Shown here: one piece after another, positions 1-9,334 of the stretch
How positions within the stretch are numbered: the stretch's first letter is position 1
How the letters are laid out: each line of letters starts with the position of its first letter
Assembly (NCBI GenBank): GCA_965219565.1
Contig: OZ244780.1
Coordinates: 1,054,001-1,118,000, forward strand
Direction: 5' to 3'
Origin: DAOUJI01 sp965219565
Lineage (GTDB): Bacteria > Chloroflexota > Dehalococcoidia > Lucifugimonadales > JAGWBF01
DNA: 64,000 bases
The notes under the pieces: generated by a model
What the model was told of the DNA's origin: nothing
Database searches by the model: none
What the model saw: only the letters and a program-made list of their open reading frames with translations
Translations under genes and position numbers: made by a program

Positions 1-333
1 GATGGGACTGCCCAGGATAGCTATCCTAACCCGCTTGGTCACCTTGGATATGACGGCTGCGTCCAGGTTGACCGATGGTTTCAAGTTGAAGTAAGAGGCG
101 TGGTGTTCATTGGTCATGATGCCATCGTAGCCAACCTCGTCGGCCCAGGCATACTGCTCGTGGTACTGGTTGTAGAGCGCCGCCGCTTTCTGGGGGTCGA
201 AGTGCGTGTTGGGGAAACCTAGACGCCCGGACTCATATTTCTCCAGGTCCTGTTCGCTGACATAGCTATTGGGCTGTTGGCAGAACCAAAACACTTCCAC
301 CTTTTCTTTGGGCGCCGGCGCCTGATCAGCCAT
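1..333 (-). CDS. LLM-class flavin-dependent oxidoreductase, N-terminal part (runs off the window)
   Basis: This is the N-terminal ~111 residues of a luciferase-like (F420/FMN-type TIM-barrel) monooxygenase; the rest lies beyond base 1. The frame contains the 'GYDGIMTNEHHASYF' stretch, which corresponds to the 'GFDILMKNEHHSAPY' stretch of the protein at 673-1923, and ends in a beta-strand-like 'TKRVRIAILGSPI'. The ATG at 333 has a strong AGGAAAGGGG site eight or so bases upstream. The family oxidises small organic substrates with reduced flavin; the substrate cannot be read from this fragment. It is divergent from the paralogue at 673, with 339 bp between the starts. Confidence 0.85.
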   Translation of the reverse strand, partial: MADQAPAPKEKVEVFWFCQQPNSYVSEQDLEKYESGRLGFPNTHFDPQKAAALYNQYHEQYAWADEVGYDGIMTNEHHASYFNLKPSVNLDAAVISKVTKRVRIAILGSPI

Positions 334-654
334 TATTCCCCTTTCCTGATGGTACGATAATACAACACCAGACAAGATGACAATGGCGCTCGTCGCCACC
401 GAACGGCCTCCCCGCGAAGACTGGGACCGGTCGAACCCGCGGGAAGGGAGCGCCCACCGAGCATAAGGGGCGCCGTTGAATTTTTGACGGAACTGTCACG
501 GCTTGCTACAATCGAGCGTGTGCCGTGGCCGGTGACAGATGGCGATCAGCGTGACCGCTCCGCCACGGCGCCGCGACCCCGTATGGGCATCAGAACTGGA
601 CTGCCGTAACAGCCGAGAATCACGCTAAAGGGTGCGCTTGTCCTTTGGTAGAAA
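334..654. other. Divergent intergenic region
   Basis: Apart from the plus-strand promoter at 484-512, I see no gene, repeat or strong hairpin here. It separates the divergent oxidoreductase genes starting at 333 (minus) and 673 (plus). Confidence 0.6.
484..512 (+). promoter_or_regulatory. Sigma-70-type promoter for the 673-3627 gene cluster
   Basis: TTGACG at 484-489, a 17-bp spacer and TACAAT at 507-512 on the plus strand, about 160 bp before the oxidoreductase start at 673. Both hexamers are one mismatch from consensus and the spacing is optimal. It could drive the oxidoreductase, hydrolase and SDR genes as one transcript. Confidence 0.6.
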
Positions 655-672
655 ATGGCGAGGAGGATTCCG

Positions 673-1923
673 ATGCAAATCGGCTATTTTACGGAAGAAC
701 CCTGGGTAACAGAGAAGTGGGACCCGAAGTGGGGAACGGGCGTCCTTGTTACCAGCAACGAGGAATACGACCGTCATCTCGGAGCGCAACTCTATAACCG
801 TTGGATTGACGAGAAGATTTACGCCGACGAAATTGGGTTCGACATTCTCATGAAGAACGAACACCACAGCGCTCCCTATTGCATGCAAGGCGTTACTAAT
901 GTCGAAGCCGCTATTCTGGCCAGAGTGACTAAGAAAGCAAAGATATTCTTGGGAGGCAACATTCTCCCCCTTTGGGACGACCCCCTGTGGCTAGCCGAGC
1001 AGCTCGCTATGATTGACCTAGTATCCTATGGGCGTTTGATTTCCGGTTGGGTAAGGGGAGTGGGTTCGGAGAGCTACTCCCACAACGCCAACCCTTCTTA
1101 TAACCGGGAACGGTTCGAAGAGGCGCACGAATTTATCGTGAAAACCTGGACCACTCCAGGGCCGTTCCGTTGGGAAGGGAAGCACTATAACTATCGTTAC
1201 GTCAATCCGTGGTCGTTCCCCTACCAACAGCCGCATCCGCCAATTTGGATTCCCGGGACCACCAGCCCGGAGACGGTAAGGTGGGCGGCCGAGCGGCGCT
1301 ATCCCTACATACGGTTGTCCGGGCAGGGTCCGGAGCAGTCCGTGGATATGTTCGACCTGTACCGCGAGACGGCGAAAGAAGCCGGATACGATTCCGGCCC
1401 GCAGCACTTGGGCTACATGCTTCACATTCATGTGGACGAGACCGATGAAAAAGCCGTGGAAGTGGGGCGAAAGCTGACCGAGGGCGTCCGGAGCCCATTC
1501 GACGCAACCACCCCACAGGACATCGCCGGCACGTGGTTGCCGCACCTCCCCGGACTCCAGTCGGCCGAAGCCCGGCGGTATGCGGCTGCGCGGCAGGTGC
1601 GACTTAGCACCGGCACTCCGGCCGGTCGCGGCAACTTGACCTGGGAGGACCAACTCGCCCGTCTCGCCTCAGTGGCAGGCACCCCGGAGACCGTGCTGCC
1701 GAAACTGCGCCACATCTTGGAAGTTATGCGGCCCGGGGTCTTGATTCTTCGCACCGGCGAAGGCACGATGACCCATGACGAAACCATAAAGTCGTTAAAA
1801 CTTCTGGGAGAAGAAGTTATTCCCGCGCTCAAGGAAATCGGCAAAGAACTCGGGCTTGACGGCCCCCTCGAGGTTGATCCGGCGACAAACGAGCGCATCC
1901 CCGTTGAGGCCAACTCAAGCTAG
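673..1923 (+). CDS. LLM-class flavin-dependent oxidoreductase
   Basis: A 416-residue luciferase-like monooxygenase. The family uses reduced flavin (FMNH2 or F420H2) and often oxygen to hydroxylate or cleave carbon or sulfur compounds. It has the typical N-terminal 'NEHHSAPY' segment, 'LWDDPLWLAEQLAMIDLVSYGRLISGWVRG' region (given in part here: DLVSYGRLISGWV) and 'PYQQPHPPIWIPGT', all characteristic of the TIM-barrel fold. An ATG at 655 is also in frame, but AGGAGG at 661-666 sits six bases before the ATG at 673, so 673 is the better start. It heads a same-strand run with an alpha/beta hydrolase (1988) and an SDR (2878), which suggests a short oxidative catabolic pathway. Substrate unknown. 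Confidence 0.9.
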   Translation: MQIGYFTEEPWVTEKWDPKWGTGVLVTSNEEYDRHLGAQLYNRWIDEKIYADEIGFDILMKNEHHSAPYCMQGVTNVEAAILARVTKKAKIFLGGNILPLWDDPLWLAEQLAMIDLVSYGRLISGWVRGVGSESYSHNANPSYNRERFEEAHEFIVKTWTTPGPFRWEGKHYNYRYVNPWSFPYQQPHPPIWIPGTTSPETVRWAAERRYPYIRLSGQGPEQSVDMFDLYRETAKEAGYDSGPQHLGYMLHIHVDETDEKAVEVGRKLTEGVRSPFDATTPQDIAGTWLPHLPGLQSAEARRYAAARQVRLSTGTPAGRGNLTWEDQLARLASVAGTPETVLPKLRHILEVMRPGVLILRTGEGTMTHDETIKSLKLLGEEVIPALKEIGKELGLDGPLEVDPATNERIPVEANSS

Positions 1924-1987
1924 AGACGGTTGGTCGAGACCGCCAGGTTCCAGTCACAATGCCCGTAATCGGGCTAGGAGGCCCCTC

Positions 1988-2791
1988 GTGACAACGAGCG
2001 CACAAGACTATGTTGAAGAGTTCGTGGAAGTCGCGGAAGTCCGTACCCAGCTAAGAAGGGGAGGGCATGGGGACCCCCTCCTCATACTACACAGCGAGTT
2101 GTGGATACCGGGGTGGACCAAGGCCCTCCAAGAACTTGCCAAGAACCACACCGTTTTCGCACCGTCGCTGCCCGGCTTTGGCCAGTCAGGACGTCCTGAC
2201 TGGATCATGAACATAGACGATGTTGCGGTATGGGTGAACGCCTTTGTAGAAGAGCAGAAACTGAGGAAACCCGTTGGCGTCATCGGTTTCTCCATGGGGG
2301 CCTGGATTGCGACACATATGGCTGCGGTCAACTGTGACATCTTTTCTAGGATGACGCTGGTCAATCCGGTGGGGGTGAAGCCCCGACATGGAGAAATCTG
2401 GGACTACTATCGCTGGAACGCCAAAGAAGCGTTGGAACAGGCCTTTACGGACCCGGCTGCCTGTGCGGAGTACCAGGAGTACTACGGCAAGGACTGGACA
2501 TCTGAGGAGGCGGAACAGGTGGAGGTGAACCGGGACATGAGCGTCAGGCTCACGTGGAAGCCCTACATGTGGTCGTATACCACAAAAGACCGCGCGAAGC
2601 TGATCACCACTCCAACCTTGATTGTGGTAGGGGCGGACGACAAGGTCGTGCCCAACAGCTGCGGCGAAGTCTTGCACGAGACTATCCGGCATTCGCGGAT
2701 GGAAACGATCGCCGGAGCGGGACATGCAGTGGAAATGGAGAAGCCGGAGGAGTTCACCCAGCTGGCGCACGACTTCCTGGCCGGCAAATAA
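1988..2791 (+). CDS. Alpha/beta-fold hydrolase
   Basis: A 267-residue alpha/beta hydrolase. The nucleophile elbow is G-F-S-M-G with Ser near residue 102, the acid is probably in 'VVGADDKVVP', and the base is His in 'GAGHAVEMEKPEE'. The oxyanion-side 'LLILHSELW' replaces the usual HG motif with HS. I chose the GTG at 1988 because TAGGAGG lies just upstream; an ATG at 1856 would overlap the preceding gene and add unrelated sequence. It probably hydrolyses an ester or a C-C bond of the product of the upstream oxidoreductase, but this is inferred only from position. Confidence 0.85.
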   Translation: MTTSAQDYVEEFVEVAEVRTQLRRGGHGDPLLILHSELWIPGWTKALQELAKNHTVFAPSLPGFGQSGRPDWIMNIDDVAVWVNAFVEEQKLRKPVGVIGFSMGAWIATHMAAVNCDIFSRMTLVNPVGVKPRHGEIWDYYRWNAKEALEQAFTDPAACAEYQEYYGKDWTSEEAEQVEVNRDMSVRLTWKPYMWSYTTKDRAKLITTPTLIVVGADDKVVPNSCGEVLHETIRHSRMETIAGAGHAVEMEKPEEFTQLAHDFLAGK

Positions 2792-2877
2792 CCTCCGGGA
2801 TTTCACCGGTCGAAAACGCCCGATCCCAGCTAAGGCATCGGCGTGACCCAGGAAGAGTGCCGTATCAGGAGGAGGAG

Positions 2878-3627
2878 ATGGGCAGGCTGGATGGGAAGGT
2901 CGCCCTTATCAGCGGAGGCGCCAGAGGCCAGGGCGCCGAGGAGGCCGAGCTGTTCGCCAAAGAGGGGGCCAGCGTAGTCTTCGGGGACGTACTGGACGAA
3001 GACGGGCGGGGAGTCGAGGCCAGGATTCATGAGTTGGGGGGCGAGGCCGCCTACGTACACCTGGACGTGACCAACAGCGGTGACTGGCAGTCCGCGGTCG
3101 ACGCCGCGATAAGCTCCTACGGCAAGCTGGACATCCTCGTGAACAATGCGGGGATCGTCTTTACCGCGAGTATAGAGGACACAACCGAGGAGGAGTGGGA
3201 CCGGGTCATGGCGGTCAACGCAAAGGGTGTGTTTTTGGGAACCAAGTGCGCCATCCCTGCGATGAGGCAGGCGGGAGGAGGGTCCATCGTCAACATCTCC
3301 TCGGCGCTGGCGATCACTGGTTCCGCGAACAAAGGCGCCTACACAGCAAGCAAAGGGGCGGTCCGTCTATTCTCAAGAGCGGTTGCCGTCCAGCACGCCA
3401 AGGACAATATACGGTGCAACTCGGTCCATCCCGGCTCAATCGACACCCCCATGCTCCGCGAGGCGGCCCCCGGCGTGAGCCTTGAGGACCTGGCTCACAT
3501 CTACCCGCTCGACAGGATAGGCACGCCGCAGGACGTCGCCCACTTGGTCCTGTATCTGGCTTCCGACGAGTCCTCCTATGTCACGGGTGCGGAACTGATC
3601 ATCGACGGCGGCAGGACCGCCCAGTAG
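2878..3627 (+). CDS. SDR-family NAD(P)-dependent oxidoreductase
   Basis: A 249-residue classical short-chain dehydrogenase/reductase. The cofactor motif reads SGGARGQG (usually TGxxxGxG) at about residues 12-19. NNAG, a catalytic Ser in 'IVNISSALA', and the Y-x-x-x-K pair in 'AYTASKGA' are all present, and it ends with the 'YVTGAELIIDGG' typical of the family. The start ATG at 2878 follows GGAGGAG. It oxidises an alcohol or reduces a ketone with NAD(P)H. It lies 86 bp after the hydrolase and closes the same-strand run, so it may handle the hydrolysis product. Confidence 0.92.
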   Translation: MGRLDGKVALISGGARGQGAEEAELFAKEGASVVFGDVLDEDGRGVEARIHELGGEAAYVHLDVTNSGDWQSAVDAAISSYGKLDILVNNAGIVFTASIEDTTEEEWDRVMAVNAKGVFLGTKCAIPAMRQAGGGSIVNISSALAITGSANKGAYTASKGAVRLFSRAVAVQHAKDNIRCNSVHPGSIDTPMLREAAPGVSLEDLAHIYPLDRIGTPQDVAHLVLYLASDESSYVTGAELIIDGGRTAQ

Positions 3628-3684
3628 GCGTCGCCATAGCCTTCGTCCAGCGGTCTGCTGGGGCCAGTGGTTTCCGGCTGTACA

Positions 3685-5451
3685 CTAGTCTCGTGGTATG
3701 ACCGGCAAGGTGATGTGCGAGGCATGTTCGTCGGTATGCAAGACCGTCTGTACCGCCGGCCTTAGTTCCGTCTCCTGCCAGGGCTCCCGTCCCGTGTTCG
3801 GATTCCTGTCGAAACGCGGGAAATTGCTGCTGGACACGTCCACTCGGATGCGGTGGCCCGCTTTGAAGACGTTGCTGGTGGCCACCAGGTCTATGGTATA
3901 TTCATACACGCTGCCCGGCTCGATGGGCTTTCCGGCGGATAGAGATTCCCGGTAGCGGGCCCGTATGATTCCGTCGACTAGGCTGCGGGTGCAGCCGCAG
4001 GGACACACGTCCACCAGCTTGGCGGTGAAGTCTGTGTCGGCGCCGGACGTGGCGGCGTACAGGGTCACGGTGACAGGGCCGGTCACCTCCAGGTCTTCGG
4101 CCAACTCGGGTGACGTATACACCAGCACGTCCTGGCGCGCTTCTATCGAACGCTGGTCGAAGGGACCGCCCGGAAGAACGGCGGCGTTGCAGCAAAGGCC
4201 TCCACCCTTTGTGGGGACCGGTGACCTGGGGTCGTAGAGGAAAACGTCGGGCGGTTCTGAGCCCGGACGGTCTCTGGACATGCTCCCGTCCCCATTGAGC
4301 GTGTTGGCCTTCCCGTCGCTGTGGAAATAGTAGTCCACGTATTGGGTGCGCGCCAAGGGCCACTCCTGCTCGTAGCGCCAGGCGTTTTCGCCCATCACGA
4401 ATATGCGCACGGGAGGCTCGTCCATTATGCCGTTGTCCACTCCCTTCAGCCAGAATTCATGCCATCTGAGAAACAGGCCCGGCAAGTCTATAGCTGAGTC
4501 GGCGGACATTACTCCGAAATACATCTCACCTGAGATCCCCGCCCCCCGGGATCCTCCGTGGTTCCACGGACCGACTATGAGCTTCTGGCCCGTGCGCGCC
4601 GTCTCAGTGGGTCCCTTCTCCGTCATGCCTATGTAGTTGCGAAGGGTGCCCTTCAGAAATATGTCGTGCCAACCGCCTACGTTCAAGGCCGGCACAGCTA
4701 TCTGATTGTGGCGGTCTTCAATCTTCCAGCGTTTCCAATAGTCGTCGGCGTTCGGGTGGGCCAGCCAGTCATAAAAGTAAGGGGCCACTTGTTCCTTGAA
4801 GTAAGGGAAATCCTCCGTTGGGAGGTGTTGCAGAGTCTCCTCCATCCGGTCTACGGCCCCCAAAAGGGAAGCGGCGACGCCTGGGGGCAGAGACTTGTCA
4901 CGAGAAATCTTCGCTATGTTGCCCAGAGCTAACTGAGCCATAGTCCAGGAGACGGCGAAGCCCAGTGCGAAGGCGCCCCCCTGGTACGTCCATCCCTCGT
5001 AATAGTCCGATGCCGTGACGCGTGGGGCGATGGCGGCCAGGGACGGAGGGCGGGAGACAGCGGCGAGCCACTGGGTGGCGCCCACGTATGAGCTGCCGTA
5101 CATGCCCACCTTCCCAGTGCTCCAGGATTGGGCGGCGCACCATTCGACTGTGTCGTAGCCGTCGTCAATCTCGTTCAAGAAGGGATAAAACTCTCCATCG
5201 GAGGTGTAGCGGCCCCGCGTGTCTTGTATGACCACTGCAAAACCGTGTGATACGGCCCGTAGCGCGTCCACCACGCCGCTGCGGGCATAGGGAAGCGCCT
5301 TGTTGTATGGGGTGCGCTGCAACAACACGGGGACCTTGTCGTTGGTGTCCGGTCGGTAGACATCCGCGTAGAGCCGGGCGCCGTCTCTCGCCGTCACGGG
5401 AACGTCGGTCTCGACCTTCATAGACGCATGAGGCCCCATGAACATGGTCAT
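3685..5451 (-). CDS. CocE/NonD-family hydrolase (X-Pro dipeptidyl-peptidase S15-like)
   Basis: A 588-residue serine hydrolase of the CocE/S15 family, which cleaves esters or acylated amino compounds. The N-terminal alpha/beta hydrolase domain has the nucleophile motif G-S-S-Y-V-G in 'GMYGSSYVGATQW' and a His in 'VGPWNHGG'. The C-terminal half has the jelly-roll signature 'LEVTGPVTVTLYAATSGADTDF' (abbreviated) and 'RIRVDVSSSNFPRFDRN'. The length matches the family. The ATG at 5451 follows GGGAGAG; no signal peptide is visible, so it is probably cytoplasmic. It is convergent with the SDR and upstream of no close partner, although the amidohydrolase at 5574-6722 precedes it on the same strand. 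Confidence 0.92.
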   Translation of the reverse strand: MTMFMGPHASMKVETDVPVTARDGARLYADVYRPDTNDKVPVLLQRTPYNKALPYARSGVVDALRAVSHGFAVVIQDTRGRYTSDGEFYPFLNEIDDGYDTVEWCAAQSWSTGKVGMYGSSYVGATQWLAAVSRPPSLAAIAPRVTASDYYEGWTYQGGAFALGFAVSWTMAQLALGNIAKISRDKSLPPGVAASLLGAVDRMEETLQHLPTEDFPYFKEQVAPYFYDWLAHPNADDYWKRWKIEDRHNQIAVPALNVGGWHDIFLKGTLRNYIGMTEKGPTETARTGQKLIVGPWNHGGSRGAGISGEMYFGVMSADSAIDLPGLFLRWHEFWLKGVDNGIMDEPPVRIFVMGENAWRYEQEWPLARTQYVDYYFHSDGKANTLNGDGSMSRDRPGSEPPDVFLYDPRSPVPTKGGGLCCNAAVLPGGPFDQRSIEARQDVLVYTSPELAEDLEVTGPVTVTLYAATSGADTDFTAKLVDVCPCGCTRSLVDGIIRARYRESLSAGKPIEPGSVYEYTIDLVATSNVFKAGHRIRVDVSSSNFPRFDRNPNTGREPWQETELRPAVQTVLHTDEHASHITLPVIPRD

Positions 5452-5573
5452 AACACACTCTCCCAGTCGTTCTGCTGTCCACGAGCTCTTGAGGAAACGG
5501 GAGATGCCGCCGTACCGGTCTCACGACAAAGGCCAGGGACTTCAGGGTCGGGGAAACTACAGGCGCCCGCAGT

Positions 5574-6722
5574 TCAGGAGAAGTTGTAGAGACGGGCGCA
5601 GTTGTCCCACAGGACCTTGCGCTTCGCATCGGGCGACAAGTCCATCGAGAGGAAACTATCCACGGCGTGGGGATACTGGCCGTCCCCATGCGGATAGTCG
5701 GTGGAGAAAACTACCGTGTCTCTGTAACCCAGGTCTTCCAGGTGCTTGGCCGGCCATTCGCCGGGCTCCATGTTGACGAAACACTGCTCCTTGAAGTGTT
5801 CACTGGGAGGCTTCTTGAGCTCTGGCTGGCGGTATCCCTGTGCCTCGTAATGTTCGTCCAGACGCCACATAAGCCAGGGCGCCCAGGAACAGTTCGCCTC
5901 CAGAAAGCCGACTTTCAACTCTGGGAACCGGGCCAGGACTCCTCCTCCGCAAAAGCTCACGGCCGCCAGCATCATCTCCATGGGATGGCTGCATGCATGT
6001 ATCAGCATGTTGGACCCCAAGCTGCTCCCAACCTGGTTGATGTAAGGCGGGTTCGCCCCTTCGTGGAGGCCCACGGGAATCTGCAGCCGCTGGCACTCCG
6101 CCCACAGGGGGTCGTAGTACGGGTCGTGCCAGTTTCGACCGTTGACGACGTTTGGGCGCATGAAGATGCACCTGAGGCCCAGCTCTTCCACACAGCGGCG
6201 GGTCTCGGTCACCGCATATTCCACATCGAAGGGCGGAACCATCGCGGCCCCGTAGAGCCGGTCGGGGCCTCCCTGACAGAATTCGTACAGCCAGTTGTTG
6301 TAAGCCTGGGAGATGGCCAGAGCCAGGTCAGGGTCCATTCCGTCGATGGCCAGCACGGTCAGCCCGCGGCTGGGGAAGAGGACGGCTATGTCGATTCCTT
6401 CGGTGTCCATGGCCCTCAGTTGTGAAGCGGGGTCCCAGCCGTTTTCCTCTCCATCGGCGTAAATGGCGTCCTGTTTTCTCCTCTCCTGTTCAACCCTCTC
6501 TTGGACCTGAGGATTGGCGGCGGGCTGAGGCCTGCCGGGCAGCAGCGGGGCTCCGAACTGGATGTTTACGCCGTCCAGGGTGAGGCCCATGTCCCTCCGA
6601 TGCCGGTTCAGTCCCACTGGGGCGCGTTTTTCGAACTTCGGGTCTATGTACCGCTGCCAAAGGTCAGGCGGCTCGAAGATGTGCATGTCGGAATCCATCA
6701 CTTTAAACCCACTATTGGCCAT
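5574..6722 (-). CDS. Amidohydrolase-family (amidohydrolase_2) metal-dependent hydrolase
   Basis: A 382-residue TIM-barrel hydrolase of the ACMSD/5-carboxyvanillate decarboxylase-like branch. It begins 'FKVMDSDMHIFEPPDLW', in which the D-x-H metal pair sits near the N terminus, and has further ligand candidates in 'VGLHEGANPP', 'IHACSHPMEMM' and 'VVFSTDYPHGDGQYPH'. The family decarboxylates or hydrolyses ring-cleavage products. I chose the ATG at 6722, preceded by AAGGGGCAGGAT, because paralogues at 31681 and 53811 start at the same residue. A consensus-like promoter lies upstream at 6781-6809. It is one of five amidohydrolase genes or fragments in the window. Confidence 0.9.
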   Translation of the reverse strand: MANSGFKVMDSDMHIFEPPDLWQRYIDPKFEKRAPVGLNRHRRDMGLTLDGVNIQFGAPLLPGRPQPAANPQVQERVEQERRKQDAIYADGEENGWDPASQLRAMDTEGIDIAVLFPSRGLTVLAIDGMDPDLALAISQAYNNWLYEFCQGGPDRLYGAAMVPPFDVEYAVTETRRCVEELGLRCIFMRPNVVNGRNWHDPYYDPLWAECQRLQIPVGLHEGANPPYINQVGSSLGSNMLIHACSHPMEMMLAAVSFCGGGVLARFPELKVGFLEANCSWAPWLMWRLDEHYEAQGYRQPELKKPPSEHFKEQCFVNMEPGEWPAKHLEDLGYRDTVVFSTDYPHGDGQYPHAVDSFLSMDLSPDAKRKVLWDNCARLYNFS

Positions 6723-6780
6723 ATCCTGCCCCTTTATGTGTGGATATCTCCTGTACGACCTGGCCGTGCCTGATTGGGCG

Positions 6781-6809
6781 ATTGTATTGAAGCGCAAAAT
6801 GGTTGTCAA
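6781..6809 (-). promoter_or_regulatory. Sigma-70-type promoter for the amidohydrolase at 6722
   Basis: On the minus strand: TTGACA (6809-6804), a 17-bp spacer, and TACAAT (6786-6781), ending about 60 bp before the start codon. This is nearly the consensus and lies between the amidohydrolase and the end of the permease gene. Confidence 0.7.
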
Positions 6810-6836
6810 CGAACACTGGAGGGGAGACCTTGGACG

Positions 6837-7754
6837 TTAGCGGCTGCCTCTCAGACGCGGGTCCAGCACGTCCCTAAGGGAGTCTCCAAGTAGGTTCCAG
6901 GAAAACACAACGATGGCTATGGCCAGCCCGGGGAATACGGGGAGCCAGGGGCCCACACCCACGTAGTTCTTGGTCGCCCCCTTCAGCATCCCACCCCAAG
7001 ACGGCTCGTCTGGGCTGGCTCCCAGTCCCAGGAAGCTTAGGCTGGCCTCAGCTATGATTGCGACGCCCACCTGGTAGGTGATGATGACAATCAGCACTGC
7101 GGTCACTTGGGGAACGATGTGACGGAACATGATTCGAAGGTGCCCGGCGCCCAGGGAACGGGCCGCCACCACGTAGTCCATCTCTTTCACGGCTAAGGCT
7201 TGGGAACGGATCAGCCGCGCCGTACTGGGGATAAACAAGATGGACAAGGCGACAATGACGTTGTTAATGGACGAGCCTAACGCGGCCACTATGGCGATGG
7301 CCAGCACGAGGGCGGGAAAGGATATCATGCCGTCTATAAAGCGTTGGACCACCAGGTCCCAGAGCCCCCCGAAATAGGCGCTGCTGACGCCTATCAAAAG
7401 ACCTATGCTGGACCCGATGAAGGCGCTGATCAGGCCCACCCTCAGGGAGATGCGGGAGCCCATGACGATCCTGCTGAACACGTCCCTGCCCAACTCATCG
7501 CCGCCAAAGAGCATCTCGGAACTGGGAGTGGCATAGAGCCGCGTGTGGTCGGTGGTGAACTCCTCCTGGGTCTTGATCAACGGGGCGAAGATGGCGACAA
7601 CTACCAGTAGAATTGCCACTGTGGCCCCGAAGGCCCCCAGCGGTTTTTTCCTGAAGAACATGGCAACGTGCCACCAGACGGGCGGCCTGACCCTCATGCC
7701 GGTCGCTTCTGCCTCGGGAAGGCTCGCTGCGGAGGTTCTTCTGTCCTGACTCAT
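6837..7754 (-). CDS. ABC transporter permease, DppC/OppC type
   Basis: A 305-residue inner-membrane permease of the peptide/nickel family. After a short cytoplasmic N terminus it has 'FFRKKPLGAFGATVAILLVVVAIF' (first membrane segment; shortened reading FRKKPLGAFGA) and the 'GGDELGRDVFSRIVMGSRIS' signature. The EAA loop that contacts the ATPase is in 'AARSLGAGHLRIMFRHIVP'. It ends with 'GDSLRDVLDPRLRG', typical of DppC. It follows the DppB-like gene by 24 bp. Neither a binding protein nor ATPase genes are nearby, so it must share them with another locus or be an orphan. Confidence 0.92.
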   Translation of the reverse strand: MSQDRRTSAASLPEAEATGMRVRPPVWWHVAMFFRKKPLGAFGATVAILLVVVAIFAPLIKTQEEFTTDHTRLYATPSSEMLFGGDELGRDVFSRIVMGSRISLRVGLISAFIGSSIGLLIGVSSAYFGGLWDLVVQRFIDGMISFPALVLAIAIVAALGSSINNVIVALSILFIPSTARLIRSQALAVKEMDYVVAARSLGAGHLRIMFRHIVPQVTAVLIVIITYQVGVAIIAEASLSFLGLGASPDEPSWGGMLKGATKNYVGVGPWLPVFPGLAIAIVVFSWNLLGDSLRDVLDPRLRGSR

Positions 7755-7778
7755 ATCGCTCTCTTGGTTTGACGTAGG

Positions 7779-8738
7779 CTAGGCGTAACGTATCCTGGGA
7801 TTCAGCCAGGTGTAGACCAGGTCCGTAATTACGTTGAGCACCAGCACCAGCACCGTTATCACCACGACAACCGCCTGTACCACGGGAAAGTCCCGGTGAG
7901 AGATGGCGGTGATGAGCAGCCTTCCCATTCCTGGTATGTTAAAGATGTTCTCGATAATTACAGTGCCGCCCATGAGGCGCCCGAACTCGTAGGCCATGAC
8001 AGTTATGACGGGCAGCATTGCGTTTTTCAGGGCGTGGCGGCCTATAACGACCATCTCGGCAAGCCCCTTGGCCCGGGCCGTGCGAATATAGTCCTCCCGA
8101 AACACCTCCAGTGTCGCCGAACGCGTGACCCTGGCCACGAAGGCCGTCTGGGAGATAGCCAGGGGCAGAGCTGGGAAAAACATCTGTTGAAGGTTGTCCC
8201 ACGGCCCATCCTGGAAATTTACGTAGCCCAATCGGGGAAGCCACCCGAAATAGTTGGACAGAATGAAAATCACCATGATGCCCACCCAGAAGTTAGGTAA
8301 GGCGATGCCGATAATAGTGATGATCCTGCTGGCGTAGTCCACCGGCTTGTCCTGGTTTATGGCGGAGACCACTCCAAGCGGGATGGCCACCGCGAAGGAC
8401 ATGAACAGTGAGATGACTGTGAGCTCCAGGGTGATGGGGAACTTAACCTTGATGTCGTCCCAGACGGGGGTGGCGTAGAAGATGGATTTACCGAAGTCCA
8501 GGTGGAGCATGCCCCATATCCATCTTCCATACTGCTTGGCGATGCTGTCGTCGGTGCCCAGCTTGGCCCGCATCGCGGCCAGGTCTTCATCCGTGTATTC
8601 TTCGAGCCCCTCCTGACCTGAAAGGAGCATGACGGCAGGGTCACCCGGAACGATGCGGAGTAGGAGGAAGACGAAGGTGGTGACCAACAAAATGGTCGGG
8701 ATGAAGAGGAGCACCCTTTTGACTAGGTAAGCCTGCAT
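7779..8738 (-). CDS. ABC transporter permease, DppB/OppB type
   Basis: A 319-residue permease with about six membrane segments. It begins 'MQAYLVKRVLLFIPTILLV', contains 'RIVPGDPAVMLLSGQEG', and has its EAA loop in 'ARAKGLAEMVVIGRHALKN'. The last segment leads to 'YTWLNPRIRYA', the normal DppB ending. With the DppC-like gene it would form the membrane pore for a peptide or small organic solute. The start matches its paralogue at 41065. The binding-protein gene usually found immediately upstream is missing. Confidence 0.92.
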   Translation of the reverse strand: MQAYLVKRVLLFIPTILLVTTFVFLLLRIVPGDPAVMLLSGQEGLEEYTDEDLAAMRAKLGTDDSIAKQYGRWIWGMLHLDFGKSIFYATPVWDDIKVKFPITLELTVISLFMSFAVAIPLGVVSAINQDKPVDYASRIITIIGIALPNFWVGIMVIFILSNYFGWLPRLGYVNFQDGPWDNLQQMFFPALPLAISQTAFVARVTRSATLEVFREDYIRTARAKGLAEMVVIGRHALKNAMLPVITVMAYEFGRLMGGTVIIENIFNIPGMGRLLITAISHRDFPVVQAVVVVITVLVLVLNVITDLVYTWLNPRIRYA

Positions 8739-9334
8739 ATCGTCCCCATCACCTGATCCGAGGTCTCCGGACCATCGTTCCTCGACCGATTTCCGGGTGA
8801 GACGGTGCCTGTTCTCGGCAAGCCGACTTGCCCAAACGCGATACAGGCTGCAAAGGGGGCCCGGCCCTATTTAACCCTGAGCCCGTCGGTTCTTCTGAAG
8901 GACCTGCTTAAACGCTGGGCGGGCTCGGACCTGTTATGCGATGCTTAAGCTGCAGGCGGGGGGTAGCCACCCATCCTGTTGTCCATGATGATGGCCCGGA
9001 CGGTGTGGTGGAAGCAGGCCGGAATTCCCCGGTTCAATTTGTCTGCGCCACCATGACTGCGCAGGGACGATGCGTCAAACTCTAGCGCCGCCCCTTTTTA
9101 TTGTCAATCGCCGTCTCAGGCGCTCCAGGGCCGGTAACAAGACACCGCCCCATCCTCAAGTCAACAGGCCTATGTTCCGTCCGTTAGAGGAGCCGCCGGT
9201 CTACAGGAGCCATACGGAGTAAAGGTCATACCCAAGAGCCGCTGGTCCTTCGCTTAATTCAGACCGAATTCAGTTCGACTGATATGGTCTATTTCACTCT
9301 CACCAGCCTGGATATGAGCACAATACGCCAGGAT
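8739..9334. other. Long intergenic stretch upstream of the permease operon
   Basis: I find no convincing gene. It contains the minus-strand promoter at 9079-9107. The 340-bp leader between that promoter and the permease start has no recognisable binding-protein remnant. Confidence 0.5.
9079..9107 (-). promoter_or_regulatory. Sigma-70-type promoter facing the permease operon
   Basis: Minus strand: TTGACA (9107-9102), 17-bp spacer, TAGAGT (9084-9079). It points towards the DppB-like gene starting at 8738 and would give a leader of about 340 nt. Confidence 0.5.
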
